Assembly (NCBI GenBank): GCA_964577115.1
Contig: CAZNXJ010000030.1
Coordinates: 1 to 60,262, forward strand
Direction of reading: 5' to 3'
Origin: CAZNXJ01 sp964577115
GTDB taxonomy: Bacteria; Planctomycetota; Planctomycetia; Pirellulales; Pirellulaceae
DNA length: 60,262 nt
The notes beneath the pieces are model-generated. The model did not search any database and had not been told where the DNA came from. It was given only the letters and a program-made list of their open reading frames with translations. Both the position numbers and the translations under genes were made by a program. Below are positions 9,686 to 18,432 of the stretch, piece after piece; position 1 is the stretch's first letter; each line of letters begins with the position of its first letter.

Positions 9686-11329
9686 TCAGGGCGCGCTCGT
9701 GGTCGACACCTGTGGCGTCGCGGCGGCAGCCGCAGCCGCCGGTTCGGGTGCCGGTGCCTCGTCCACGTCGTCCGGCAAGTCCGTTGGGATTGCGGATTCC
9801 TCGTCCGGCACGTCGGGAGTTGCCGTGCGGCGTGGTGGGCGGAGCTGCTCCATGTCCTGCATGGCAGCGCGGACTTCCTTGAGCATATCGTCGAGAATGA
9901 TCCCGCCCTTCTTGTCGACGGCCTGCGTCACCTTGCGAATGGCCTGTTCAACGCGCGCTACTTTTTGAGCAGCCGGGTCTTGGTTGGTGAAGGCTTTGAG
10001 ACCTTTGAAATCCGCATCGCGGCTGGGGCCAACGACGGCCGTGCGAATGCACGACAGGTTGTAGAGCAACCGGCGACGCGAAGTCGTCACGTAGTGTTCG
10101 GCGAGCCCACCGAAATCATTTTCCGGTTCCTTACTAACCGCACCGCCAATGCCACCGATGCCTCCGATTCCGCCAGCCCCGCCTGGGGGAGGAAGCCCGC
10201 CGGCGGCGGCGCCCGGGCCGGCGATACCGGGCATGGCGAGCCCCATCGTGCCATCGCCGGGCATTCCCATTCCGAGCCCGGCCATCATGCCGTAGGGTGA
10301 GTTGGACCGCTGCGCCTTTTCACGCTCTTTCTCCAGCCGATCCACTTCTAGCCGGCATGCATCGGCCAGGACACCAGCGACCTTTGCGGCGACCTCATCC
10401 TTCTTAATCGTGTTCGCTTCTGGAAGGCGCGCGTAATCGACGCGACCGAGTGCATACGCAGCTCGGACTCGCATCCACAACGGCTGGTCGTAGTCGTCCA
10501 TTACATCAACCAGGGTGTTGTACGTTTCCAGGCTCGGCACGAGCCCGATGAGGCCGCCCAGCACGTCCACCGCCCGCGACCGAATCCACGCATGCGCCTC
10601 AGGGCTACGGTTCTCCGGCGGCTCGGCCTGCCGAGCGATGGCGAGCATCTCGGTGTTGATTTGCTGTAGGACTTCCGGCGCGATCTGCGGGCGCGGCAGG
10701 AACCACTGGGAATCAACGTGACGCTGAATGCCGCTGAGCGCTGCGATGCGAACCCCGTCAATCTGATTGGGATTCTTTAGCTGCGTGAGCATGTACTCGA
10801 GCGCTGGAGCATAGGGGACGGCCGGTTGCCTCGCGCCCCCTTCCCCAATCCCGCCTTCGGATTGGTTCAGGTCGGCAATCAGCAGCATTGCGTTGATGCG
10901 CGTGGGAGGCGGATAGTTGCGGTCACATAGGGCTTGCGCGAGACGGAAACACTCGGTCACGAGCGCTCGTTGTACTTCCGGATTTCGCGTGTTCCGCATC
11001 GCTTTCACGAGATCTCCCCGCAGGTCGGCGATCTCGCTGTAGTATGCCGGGTCCGTCATGGCTCGGAAGACATACCCCCTGAGCCATTCGGTGAGATTGC
11101 GGCGCGCCGTGTCATCGAACGGAGCCACCCCGCTCAAGGCCGGCTGAAGGGCCCGGCTCAACTCCACGTGCCGCCGCCCACGCGGCTGCATGTCTTTTGC
11201 CACCGGAAGCGGGGCTTCGTACGTTGGGGCCGACTGAGCGCGAACGGAAGCGGTGGGAAGCCCTGCGGTGGTTAGCAGTGCGGCACCCAGCACGAGGCAA
11301 CCGCCAAGCGAACGGTGGATTCTGGTCAT
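9686..11329 (-). CDS. Secreted protein of unknown function with HEAT-like helices and a Gly/Met-rich insert
   Basis: I do not recognise a named family. The 547-residue product begins with a Sec signal peptide (Arg at 3 and 6, hydrophobic stretch about 10-28, cleavage plausible after SVRA). Residues of roughly 80-310 look like irregular alpha-helical repeats, with recurring hydrophobic spacing and phrases such as DGVRIAALSGIQ that recall HEAT repeats. A low-complexity segment follows, rich in Gly, Met and Pro, ending in tandem Gly-Gly-Ile units, and then a charged helical region. The C-terminus is Ala/Pro/Glu-rich. It stands alone on the minus strand, 220 bases from the fadB start, and diverges from hupE. 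A periplasmic scaffold role is only a guess. Confidence 0.7.
   Translation of the reverse strand: MTRIHRSLGGCLVLGAALLTTAGLPTASVRAQSAPTYEAPLPVAKDMQPRGRRHVELSRALQPALSGVAPFDDTARRNLTEWLRGYVFRAMTDPAYYSEIADLRGDLVKAMRNTRNPEVQRALVTECFRLAQALCDRNYPPPTRINAMLLIADLNQSEGGIGEGGARQPAVPYAPALEYMLTQLKNPNQIDGVRIAALSGIQRHVDSQWFLPRPQIAPEVLQQINTEMLAIARQAEPPENRSPEAHAWIRSRAVDVLGGLIGLVPSLETYNTLVDVMDDYDQPLWMRVRAAYALGRVDYARLPEANTIKKDEVAAKVAGVLADACRLEVDRLEKEREKAQRSNSPYGMMAGLGMGMPGDGTMGLAMPGIAGPGAAAGGLPPPGGAGGIGGIGGIGGAVSKEPENDFGGLAEHYVTTSRRRLLYNLSCIRTAVVGPSRDADFKGLKAFTNQDPAAQKVARVEQAIRKVTQAVDKKGGIILDDMLKEVRAAMQDMEQLRPPRRTATPDVPDEESAIPTDLPDDVDEAPAPEPAAAAAAATPQVSTTSAP
10145..10175 (-). repeat. Short tandem repeat encoding Gly-Gly-Ile units
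   Basis: Nine-base units, read on the minus strand as GGN-GGN-ATN triplets, encode a (Gly-Gly-Ile)n stretch inside the secreted 547-residue protein. The third codon positions vary between units, which suggests selection on the protein and not a recent slippage event. Confidence 0.6.
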
Positions 11330-11663
11330 CGTATTTCAGTCCGCCGGGAAGAGCTGCGAGAGAATGGAGGGTCGTAATCAGAAGGCGACCGTGACCGCGC
11401 GCAAGACGAGACGGATCACGCAGCCGGCTCCCTGGATCAGGAGGTATCGCCACGATGCTAGTCTACCTGCCTGGCGGCGCGCTTGTCAAATCGCCGGGAG
11501 CGGTCCGAGACTTGCCAATCTCTCGGGCGACGGTCACTCGGCACCGAGACGGAAATTGATTACGCTAGCGCCTTCGCCGTGCAGCGGAGTAGGGTTGGAC
11601 GGTCGCCGAGTTCAACCGCAGCCGCGATCCCACCTCAGTCCCCGCAGATCGGAGTAACGATCC
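11330..11663. other. Divergent intergenic region, secreted protein gene / hupE
   Basis: This 334-base gap separates two divergent genes and must hold both promoters. I see no convincing -35/-10 pair and no B12-box or other riboswitch core. Just before hupE there is a short inverted repeat, GATCG (11647-11651) and CGATC (11658-11662), that places part of the GGAG ribosome-binding sequence in a loop two bases before the ATG. Confidence 0.4.
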
Positions 11664-12260
11664 ATGAAAAGTCGCTTGTGCCTTTGTGCCGTGGGTGCCG
11701 TGCTGGCCCTCCCCTCGATCGTGCTCGCTCATCCTCAGCATGGATTCGCCGAAACCAGCGGCCTGTTGCAGGGATTCGTGCACCCCTGGGGGGGCCTCGA
11801 TCATCTGCTCGCCATGCTCGCCGTCGGTATGCTGAGTGTCCGGCGCGATGCGCGCACACTCTGGCTTCTCCCGGCCGCCTTCATTGGCACGATGATCCTC
11901 GGCGGGGTGTTGGGTATGCAGGGGGTCAGGATTCCCTCAGTCGAGCTAGGGATTGCTCTGACGGTCGCCGTCTTCGGCGGTGCGCTGGCGGCGGGCAAGG
12001 CGTACCGAACCGGGCTCGTTGCTGTTCTGGTGGGCATCGCCGGCCTGCTGCATGGCCACGCCCATGGGGCGGAGATGCCGGCGATGGTCGCGCCCGGTCT
12101 CTATGCCGCGGGCTTCCTTGCCGCCACGGCCGCCCTGCACCTCGCCGGCATCGTCGCCGGCCATTGGCTGCTGGGCAATAAGTCGCGTGAAATCGCGCTC
12201 CGCTTGTCTGGCGGCGTGATTGCGTGCGTTGGCCTGCTGTTGGCGTCCGGATTAATCTAA
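11664..12260 (+). CDS. hupE: HupE/UreJ-family metal permease
   Basis: Small inner-membrane protein of the family that moves nickel or cobalt for hydrogenase, urease or cobalamin. The 198-residue product has a cleavable signal peptide (to about residue 22, ...IVLA/HPQHG) and about six hydrophobic segments. The family signature HPWGGLDHLLAM lies near 40-51, and a second His motif HGHAHGAEMP is near 133-142. No hydrogenase or urease genes are visible nearby. Instead tonB and a TonB-dependent receptor follow on the same strand, suggesting an outer-to-inner membrane metal route. The metal is not determinable here; nickel, cobalt or another divalent ion would fit. Confidence 0.9.
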   Translation: MKSRLCLCAVGAVLALPSIVLAHPQHGFAETSGLLQGFVHPWGGLDHLLAMLAVGMLSVRRDARTLWLLPAAFIGTMILGGVLGMQGVRIPSVELGIALTVAVFGGALAAGKAYRTGLVAVLVGIAGLLHGHAHGAEMPAMVAPGLYAAGFLAATAALHLAGIVAGHWLLGNKSREIALRLSGGVIACVGLLLASGLI

Positions 12261-12326
12261 CAGTACGCTCTGCGCGTCTCCGGGCGGGGGAATCTCGGGA
12301 GGTATTGAGGGCCGGCGTCTTTACGC

Positions 12327-13127
12327 ATGAACCGCAACGTCGCACTCGCCTGGACCATCAGTATCGCGGTGCACGCGGTCGCGATTATGGTACTCGCGCT
12401 GTGCTACGACGACCTAACGCCTCTCGACGTGGCGATTGACCGCGGCGGCGTCACCATCACCATCGCCCTCGCGCCCACGATCGACCACCACGGCGAATGG
12501 CATATCCATGGTCCGCATATCGAGCAGGATCATCGCCATGACGACGCGGCGGCGATCCACATTCATCGCCACGCACTCGAGCCACTCGAGCCGGCCCCAA
12601 CTCCCATTGACCGTACCGATGCCGATTCGCTGGTTCAGCTGCATCTCCCGGTGATTCCAGCGCCGCGGCTGACGGCGTCCACGCCGCCGCGCAGACGCGC
12701 CGAGGTGGAACCCCAGGTAGAAGAGACGACTCAACCGAGTAGCTCTCGGCCCGAGCCACCTGAGCGAGCGAAACTGCTCGCTACGGTCGAACCCTCCCCG
12801 CTGGTCGCGGCATCGGCCTCGGAAACCGGCGCGACCGTCGACGCGCTACCGACCAAGCTGCCCAACAATCCGGCGCCGCCTTATCCGCCCGACGCGTTCC
12901 AGCGCCGCCAGGAAGGACGCGTTCTTCTCGAGGTTCGCGTCGACGAACGTGGCGATGTTGCGTCGATCCGCGTTTCTCGCTCAAGCGGCATCGATTCGCT
13001 CGACCGGTCCGCCTTGGAAACCGTCCAGCGTTGGAAGTTCCTGCCGGCACGGCGGGGAGGGCGAGCGGTACCGTTTACGGTAACGGTCCCGATTCGCTTC
13101 GCGATCCGGTCGGCCGATTCCGGCTGA
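12327..13127 (+). CDS. tonB: TonB energy transducer with His-rich periplasmic stretch
   Basis: Couples the proton-motive force to outer-membrane receptors. The 266-residue protein has an N-terminal membrane anchor (about 8-26), a periplasmic spacer, and a C-terminal TonB fold (about 188-262; RVLLEVRVDERGDV, then SSGIDSLDRSALETVQRWKF). Unusually, residues 54-82 contain ten histidines, many as H-x-H pairs, plus acidic residues; a Pro/Ala/Glu-rich linker follows. It lies 66 bases after hupE and about 110 before the receptor gene. I see no exbB or exbD in the window. Metal binding by the His stretch is inferred. The upstream GGGAGG is about 24 bases from the ATG, so the ribosome-binding site is weak. 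Confidence 0.92.
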   Translation: MNRNVALAWTISIAVHAVAIMVLALCYDDLTPLDVAIDRGGVTITIALAPTIDHHGEWHIHGPHIEQDHRHDDAAAIHIHRHALEPLEPAPTPIDRTDADSLVQLHLPVIPAPRLTASTPPRRRAEVEPQVEETTQPSSSRPEPPERAKLLATVEPSPLVAASASETGATVDALPTKLPNNPAPPYPPDAFQRRQEGRVLLEVRVDERGDVASIRVSRSSGIDSLDRSALETVQRWKFLPARRGGRAVPFTVTVPIRFAIRSADSG

Positions 13128-13202
13128 GAATCTGCGCAAGCAGGGAAGTTGGTGGCGCTTTACGTTGCCCGGTCAAAGCAGTGGTGCGGAATGTACCGAT
13201 AG

Positions 13203-13244
13203 CCCTCTCAAGTCATCCGGAATTTGCTGAGAGGGACGATGATG
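13203..13244 (+). promoter_or_regulatory. Hairpin that sequesters the receptor's ribosome-binding site
   Basis: CCCTCTCA (13203-13210) is perfectly complementary to TGAGAGGG (13228-13235), giving an eight-base-pair stem with a 17-base loop. The right arm contains the only good Shine-Dalgarno sequence (GAGAGG) of the TonB-dependent receptor; ATG codons follow at 13239 and 13242. When folded, the stem would hide the ribosome-binding site, suggesting translational control. The ligand or partner is unknown. Confidence 0.55.
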
Positions 13245-15356
13245 GTGATGCGCAGAGAAGGGGTGCTGGGATTCGTCGTATCGGCCGCGCTCGCGGTCCA
13301 AGCCGTGGCCCAGCAAAGCGTGTTAACGGATCCCATGTCGGAAGCAGCCCCCGCGCTGCCCGAAACGGTCGTCGAGGCAGAGGAAGAGAATGCACCGCTT
13401 GCGCCGTCCCCGCCGTTACCGACCCCGGATCCCAGTTTTGCTCCGCGGACCGGTACAGGCCGGGGCGAAGATCTCATCGGCCAGACGCCCTCGGCATCGC
13501 AGGGGCGCTTCAGTCAGGAACAGCTCGAGCTGAGGCCGCTAAACCGGGCCGGCGATGTTCTCGAACTGATTCCCGGGATGATTGCCACGCAGCACAGTGG
13601 CACCGGCAAGGCCAACCAGTATTTTGTCCGCGGGATCAACTTGGATCACGGGACGGACTTCGCGTTGCGTCTGAACGGGGTGCCGATGAACCTCCCGTCC
13701 CATGGCCATGGTCAGGGATACCTCGACATTAACTGGTTGATTCCGGAACTCATCGATCGCGTCGATTATCGCATGGGCCCGTACTACGCCGATGTCGGCG
13801 ACTTCAGTTCGGCGGGCGCCGCCGACGTCTGGCTGCGCCGCGAAATGCCGCACGGGATTGCGTCAGTGACGGTTGGGGCGTTCGACTATTACCGCGTACT
13901 CGTGGCCGACTCGACGCGGCTTGGCGCCGGGAACTTGTTGTACGCGTACGAATCCGTCTTCTATGACGGACCGTGGGATCTGCCCGAGGACTACAACAAG
14001 TTCAACGGGTTGCTGCGCTGGTCTTTGGGGGATGACCTCGAAGGCGTGGCGCTGACGGCACAAGCGTATCGCGGATACTGGAATGCGACGAATCAGATCC
14101 CGCAGCGTGCCGTGGATGCGGGAATGATCGGGCGCTTCGGCACGCTGGATCCGAGTGATGCGGGGGAAACGAGCCGCGTCTGGCTGAACGCCGAATACTG
14201 GCAGGAAGACGATTTCTGGACGACGCGCGCCAACGCCTACGTTACTTATTACGATATGGACCTGTTCTCCAACTTCACGTTCTATCTTGAAGACCCGATC
14301 AACGGTGACCAGATCGAGCAGGTGGATCGCCGGGTCTATTCCGGCGTCAACTTGAGCCACACGTATCGCGGCGACTGGGCCGATCACACCGTGGGCTTCC
14401 AGTTCCGTAACGATAATATCTACGACTTGCGTTTGAATCGCACGCGCCAGCGCGAGCACCTCGAAACCGTGCGGCAGGACGACGTCGATCAGCAAAGCTT
14501 CTCGTTGTATTACGTCAACGAAACGTATTTGACCGATTGGGCCCGGACGTACGTTGGGCTGCGCGGCGACGCGTACCGTTTCCATACGACGTCCTTTGTA
14601 GACCCCGCGGACTCGGGAACAAAGTCCGCCGAAGTCTTCAGCCCCAAGACGGGGTTGGTATTGGGACCGTGGGCGGACACCGAACTGTTCCTGAACTGGG
14701 GCCAAAGCTTCCATAGCAATGACGCCCGTGGCGTGAATTCGGCGTCCGATCCTGCCAATCCGCTCGTCAAATCCGACGGTAGCGAGATCGGTGTACGTTC
14801 CTGGCTGACACCCAATTGGAATTCGACCGTTTCGTTCTGGTATCTCGAAATCGATTCCGAGCTGGTCTTTGTTGGCGATGCAGGCACGACGGAACCGGGG
14901 CCGGCGAGTCACCGCTTCGGAGTGACGTACACGAACTACTGGCAGGCGACGGACTGGTTGATGTTGGACGCCGACTATGCGTTTGTGCGCCCGCGGTTTG
15001 AGAATGGCGAGCGAATTCCGAACGCCGTCGAAAACGTGCTCTCGACAGGGTTCACGATTCGGCAGCCCGAAAGTCCGTGGTACGGTACGTTCCGGCTGCG
15101 GCACTATGGGCCGGCGGCGTTGGTCGAAGACAATTCGGCTCGCAGTGGCACGACGACCGTCGCCAATGTCCAGCTGGGCTATGACACAGACCGCTTTAAC
15201 CTGGCGGTCGATATCTTCAATCTGTTCGACAGCGATGACTACGACATCACCTACTTCTACGAATCGCAGCCGCTGGGACTGCCGGCAGCCGAGGATTATC
15301 ACTTCCATCCGGTCGAACCGATCATGGCACGCGCTACGGCGACGTGGAAATTCTGA
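13239..15356 (+). CDS. TonB-dependent outer-membrane receptor, probable metal transporter
   Basis: Outer-membrane gated beta-barrel of about 705 residues. A Sec signal peptide (VLGFVVSAALAVQAVAQ) is followed by a short Pro/Glu-rich stretch. The plug domain then contains NRAGDVLELIPGM and VRGINLDHGTDFALRLNGVP, and a His-containing plug segment reads NLPSHGHGQGYLD. The barrel is rich in alternating aromatic residues and ends with the terminal Phe typical of outer-membrane proteins (ATWKF). I chose ATG 13239, after GAGAGG, over an upstream in-frame TTG at 13224. Position after hupE and tonB, plus the His-bearing plug, suggest metal or metal-complex uptake; siderophore or cobalamin import cannot be excluded. 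Confidence 0.9.
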   Translation: MMVMRREGVLGFVVSAALAVQAVAQQSVLTDPMSEAAPALPETVVEAEEENAPLAPSPPLPTPDPSFAPRTGTGRGEDLIGQTPSASQGRFSQEQLELRPLNRAGDVLELIPGMIATQHSGTGKANQYFVRGINLDHGTDFALRLNGVPMNLPSHGHGQGYLDINWLIPELIDRVDYRMGPYYADVGDFSSAGAADVWLRREMPHGIASVTVGAFDYYRVLVADSTRLGAGNLLYAYESVFYDGPWDLPEDYNKFNGLLRWSLGDDLEGVALTAQAYRGYWNATNQIPQRAVDAGMIGRFGTLDPSDAGETSRVWLNAEYWQEDDFWTTRANAYVTYYDMDLFSNFTFYLEDPINGDQIEQVDRRVYSGVNLSHTYRGDWADHTVGFQFRNDNIYDLRLNRTRQREHLETVRQDDVDQQSFSLYYVNETYLTDWARTYVGLRGDAYRFHTTSFVDPADSGTKSAEVFSPKTGLVLGPWADTELFLNWGQSFHSNDARGVNSASDPANPLVKSDGSEIGVRSWLTPNWNSTVSFWYLEIDSELVFVGDAGTTEPGPASHRFGVTYTNYWQATDWLMLDADYAFVRPRFENGERIPNAVENVLSTGFTIRQPESPWYGTFRLRHYGPAALVEDNSARSGTTTVANVQLGYDTDRFNLAVDIFNLFDSDDYDITYFYESQPLGLPAAEDYHFHPVEPIMARATATWKF

Positions 15357-15498
15357 CGTCGAACGATGCGGTTGATTGCCCATTCGACAAGCGGCCGGTC
15401 ATAATTGAGGATTCGGGGCCGCAGGGTTCGAAGTTCGTACGGTCGGACATCGGGCAGCGCAAGAAAAAGGGAGGAACACACGAGTTCGGCACGAACGC

Positions 15499-16467
15499 AT
15501 GATGACGATTCTTTACGACGACGTCGTTTTCCAGGCCCATCAAACTGGGGCTCATCCCGAACGTGCCGCTCGAGTCGAACGCATTCGCGCGCTGCTGACC
15601 GCGGAGGGGCTCGCCGAGCGTTGCCGCTCGCAACCGACACGCTCGGCGACCGACACCGAGTTGCAGCGGATTCATGCGGCGGAGTACATCGCCGACATGG
15701 AAGCCCGCGCCAGCCGCGGCGGCGGTCATGTCGAAGTCGATACGATTATCAGCCATCGCTCGGCCGAAGTCGCGCGCCTGGCCGCAGGCACGATCTGTGA
15801 TGCGGTCGAGCGGGTACTGCGGGGCGAGGATCGGACGGCGCTATGCCTGGTCCGGCCGCCGGGGCATCACGCCCTGCCTGCGGCCCCCATGGGATTTTGT
15901 CTTTTCAACAACGTGGCCATCGCCGCTGCTGCCGCCGTCGAACAACATCAGCTCGACCGCGTGCTGATCATCGATTGGGACGTACATCACGGTAACGGCA
16001 CCCAGGACGCCTTTTGGGAAAGCGACCGCGTCGGCTACTTCTCGATTCACCGGCATCCGTTTTATCCGGGTACCGGCGAATCGCACGAGACCGGAGCGGG
16101 ACGCGGCCTGGGGTACACGCAGAATGTGCCGTTGCCGTATGGCATCTCGAGGCGGGACTTTCACGGCGCGTTTCAGACGCGGCTCGAGGACTTCGCCGCC
16201 AGGGTGCGTCCCGACCTCATTCTGATTAGCGCGGGCTTCGATGCCCATCGGCTCGATCCCGTTGGCTCACTGGGGCTCGAAATCGAAGACTTCGCCGCCA
16301 TGACCGACTTTGTCGCCCAGTTGGCTCGGCATTATTGTTCCGGCCGCATCATCAGCGCGCTCGAAGGCGGCTACAATGTGGAAATGCTGCCGCACTGCGT
16401 TGCCGCTCACCTGGAACGATTGCTGGCGCACTCGACGGGTAGCGCTACTTCGCCTGCATCGGAATAA
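15499..16467 (+). CDS. Histone-deacetylase-superfamily zinc hydrolase
   Basis: Member of the bacterial HDAC/AcuC/acetylpolyamine amidohydrolase group, which removes acyl groups from lysines or polyamines. The 322 residues cover the whole domain. The tandem catalytic histidines lie in RPPGHHA (His123-His124), zinc ligands in IIDWDVHHGNGTQ (Asp161, His163) and SAGFDAH, and the glycine-rich GGYN motif carries the position usually filled by the catalytic Tyr. Paired ATG codons at 15499 and 15502 make the exact start uncertain by one codon. Its 3' end overlaps the convergent cyclase gene by 23 bases. The substrate is unknown; class II-like HDACs of this type are common in bacteria. Confidence 0.93.
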   Translation: MMTILYDDVVFQAHQTGAHPERAARVERIRALLTAEGLAERCRSQPTRSATDTELQRIHAAEYIADMEARASRGGGHVEVDTIISHRSAEVARLAAGTICDAVERVLRGEDRTALCLVRPPGHHALPAAPMGFCLFNNVAIAAAAAVEQHQLDRVLIIDWDVHHGNGTQDAFWESDRVGYFSIHRHPFYPGTGESHETGAGRGLGYTQNVPLPYGISRRDFHGAFQTRLEDFAARVRPDLILISAGFDAHRLDPVGSLGLEIEDFAAMTDFVAQLARHYCSGRIISALEGGYNVEMLPHCVAAHLERLLAHSTGSATSPASE

Positions 16468-18229
16468 CGCCGTCCCAGTTTTCGGGGGCGGTGCGGTTGT
16501 GCTGTGCGATAAACACCGTCAAGAAATCCTTCACCCGGTCCTCGGCCGGTACTTGATGCAGTAGCTGGAACGCTTCGGCCCACCGGCGTGCGAGCAGCGC
16601 ATCGAGCGCTGCCTCGTACACGTCCAGATTCTCGTCCGTCAAATGCGGCAGCTCCTCGACGGGCGGGATCAGTTCGCTGACCTCCAAGACGGTCTGCATC
16701 CCATACGGCTGGACGCGTGCGACGCGGCGCGTCCGGGCTTCGGTTTTCGGGATCGTACTACGTACGGCGCGGGCAGTGGTTTCGTCGATCAGGATGGGGG
16801 CTCGCAGTTGCTTTGTCATTGTTTCGAGCCGCGAGGCGAGATTCACAACGGGACCGAAGACGGTCACTTTCACCTGGTCCACCGTACCGATGCGGCCGGC
16901 CACCGCGCGTCCCGTTGCGATCCCGATTCCGACGCGAAAATCGTTCATCGCCGAGCCCGATTGGCCGGCGGCTCGGGCGAAGTCGCGGCGAATGCCGAGT
17001 GCCGCGCGGCACGCCCGTTCGACGGCATCTGGCTGAGCGAGTGGCCAGCCCCAGAATCCCATCGCGGCATCGCCATGAAAATCGCCGACGACACCGCCTT
17101 GCTCGAGAATGTGATGCGTCATCACTCCCAGCGAGCGGCTGACGCGTTCGAGCAGCCCGAGCAGGTCGCCGCTCGATTCTTCCGCGCTGCGCGAGAAGCC
17201 TCGCAAGTCGCAGAACATCACGGTGACCTCCGCCTCCCGTGGAGCAAGCGCGTGCTGCGGATCCTGGCCGGACAGCGCTTCCAACACCACGGGGGAGAAG
17301 AACTGGCGCAGGCTGGCCTGGTTGCGTTCAAGAAGTCGAACTTCGCGCAGATTGCTGAGCGTGGTGGCCGCGAGCTCCGTGAACTTCAGGTCATCACGCA
17401 GGTCGAGCGAATCGGAGCCGCTGTCCGTGGGTGTGGCCACGCGGGGCGCTCGCCGCCCCGACACATAAATGGCCCAGCCTCGGCACGAATCCCCCGGTAC
17501 CGGCGTACAGAATGCCCAATCGGCATCGTCCATCTGCGTGTAGGTCGAATTGCCGGTTTCGGCCAGCCGCGCCGGCCAGACGTAGACGACGCTCTCTTGT
17601 TTGTCGAGTGCTCGGCGAATGAGGCGTTCACTGGGAGCAAAATCGCCTTCGGCCACGAGCCGCCGGTCCCAGTGCAAAACGCGGATCCCCCGCTCGGATT
17701 CCGTATCTGCCGCGACGACCGCCACGGCGGACGCCCCCGGAATGCCGGCGAGCAGCACATTGACGAGGCGCACAAAAAGTTCGATGTCGCTGGTCGCACC
17801 GGCAATCATTTCCGGTAGGCGGCTCAGCACGTCGATGCGCTGGTCGGCGTAGCGATAGCGAGCGTTTTGAAGAAAGTTCGCGCTGTAACTCTGCTCAGAG
17901 ACCGGCTGAGGCTCGTCGAGCGACACTTGGGCCATGGCGCTCGATAACGTGAACGTCGTCGCTCCCATGACAAAGTGTTCGCCCGGACGAATCCAGAAGG
18001 ACTGGCGCTGCCGGCCGCGTACGAAGACCGGGTTCCGGGCCTCCGGCAAGACGGTCACTTCGAGCCGGCCGTTGCGCCAGCAAATCTCGGCGTGCCGGCG
18101 CGAGATCTGTTGGTCCCAGGGCGTCGACCACGTCCCGGCCGCTCGGCCCAGGATGTACGTATGCCCTTCCACGAGCGTGCGGCGCCAGCGATCCTTCGCG
18201 TCGGCTCCTTGAGCGATGAGGTCAGGCAT
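16445..18229 (-). CDS. FHA-GAF-class III nucleotide cyclase
   Basis: Soluble signalling enzyme of 594 residues. An FHA phosphothreonine-binding domain lies at about 24-100 (ILGR, SRRHAEI), a GAF domain at about 135-300 and a class III cyclase domain at about 333-500. Metal-binding aspartates are Asp341 (FCDLRGF) and Asp387 (HGDAAMGFWG). The transition-state Asn and Arg are Asn463 and Arg467 (NLASRLE). The two residues that normally read adenine are altered: Lys is Asp383 and Asp is Pro460. A tail of about 90 residues follows. It lies downstream of the Ser/Thr kinase on the same strand, so FHA recognition of a kinase product is plausible. Whether it makes cAMP, cGMP or neither cannot be told here. 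Confidence 0.9.
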   Translation of the reverse strand: MPDLIAQGADAKDRWRRTLVEGHTYILGRAAGTWSTPWDQQISRRHAEICWRNGRLEVTVLPEARNPVFVRGRQRQSFWIRPGEHFVMGATTFTLSSAMAQVSLDEPQPVSEQSYSANFLQNARYRYADQRIDVLSRLPEMIAGATSDIELFVRLVNVLLAGIPGASAVAVVAADTESERGIRVLHWDRRLVAEGDFAPSERLIRRALDKQESVVYVWPARLAETGNSTYTQMDDADWAFCTPVPGDSCRGWAIYVSGRRAPRVATPTDSGSDSLDLRDDLKFTELAATTLSNLREVRLLERNQASLRQFFSPVVLEALSGQDPQHALAPREAEVTVMFCDLRGFSRSAEESSGDLLGLLERVSRSLGVMTHHILEQGGVVGDFHGDAAMGFWGWPLAQPDAVERACRAALGIRRDFARAAGQSGSAMNDFRVGIGIATGRAVAGRIGTVDQVKVTVFGPVVNLASRLETMTKQLRAPILIDETTARAVRSTIPKTEARTRRVARVQPYGMQTVLEVSELIPPVEELPHLTDENLDVYEAALDALLARRWAEAFQLLHQVPAEDRVKDFLTVFIAQHNRTAPENWDGVIPMQAK

Positions 18230-18292
18230 CGTGACGCGCTCGAAAGACGAAAGGAAATAAGGAAGCGAAAGAAGGAACGGAGAATGGTTGAG

Positions 18293-18408
18293 GGATGAAG
18301 GGCGAGAGCTTGGGCACGCTCCGATGCAGACCCCGATTGCTCATTGTGCCAGGGCGAGTGCCGACACGGCTAGCGCCTCCGAAGTTCTCGGGACTTACCC
18401 CTTCATCC
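18293..18408. repeat. Inverted repeat between kinase and cyclase genes
   Basis: GGATGAAGGG (18293-18302) and its exact complement CCCTTCATCC (18399-18408) flank most of the 203-base kinase-cyclase gap; with one bulged base the match extends to 12 pairs. The flanks are strongly purine- or pyrimidine-biased. There is no T-run beside either arm, so it is not a standard intrinsic terminator. It could be a long-range stem that shapes cyclase expression. Confidence 0.45.
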
Positions 18409-18432
18409 TCGCTTCCCTCGTCCCTCTCGATG

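Noticed and set aside
11470..11663. Cobalamin riboswitch before hupE
   Set aside because: I looked for the B12-box core and the paired P3-P6 elements and found neither.
13863..15383. 506-residue open frame antisense to the TonB-dependent receptor
   Set aside because: Long antisense frames are common in high-GC genes. Its protein is low in recognisable motifs, while the receptor frame has signal peptide, plug and barrel features.
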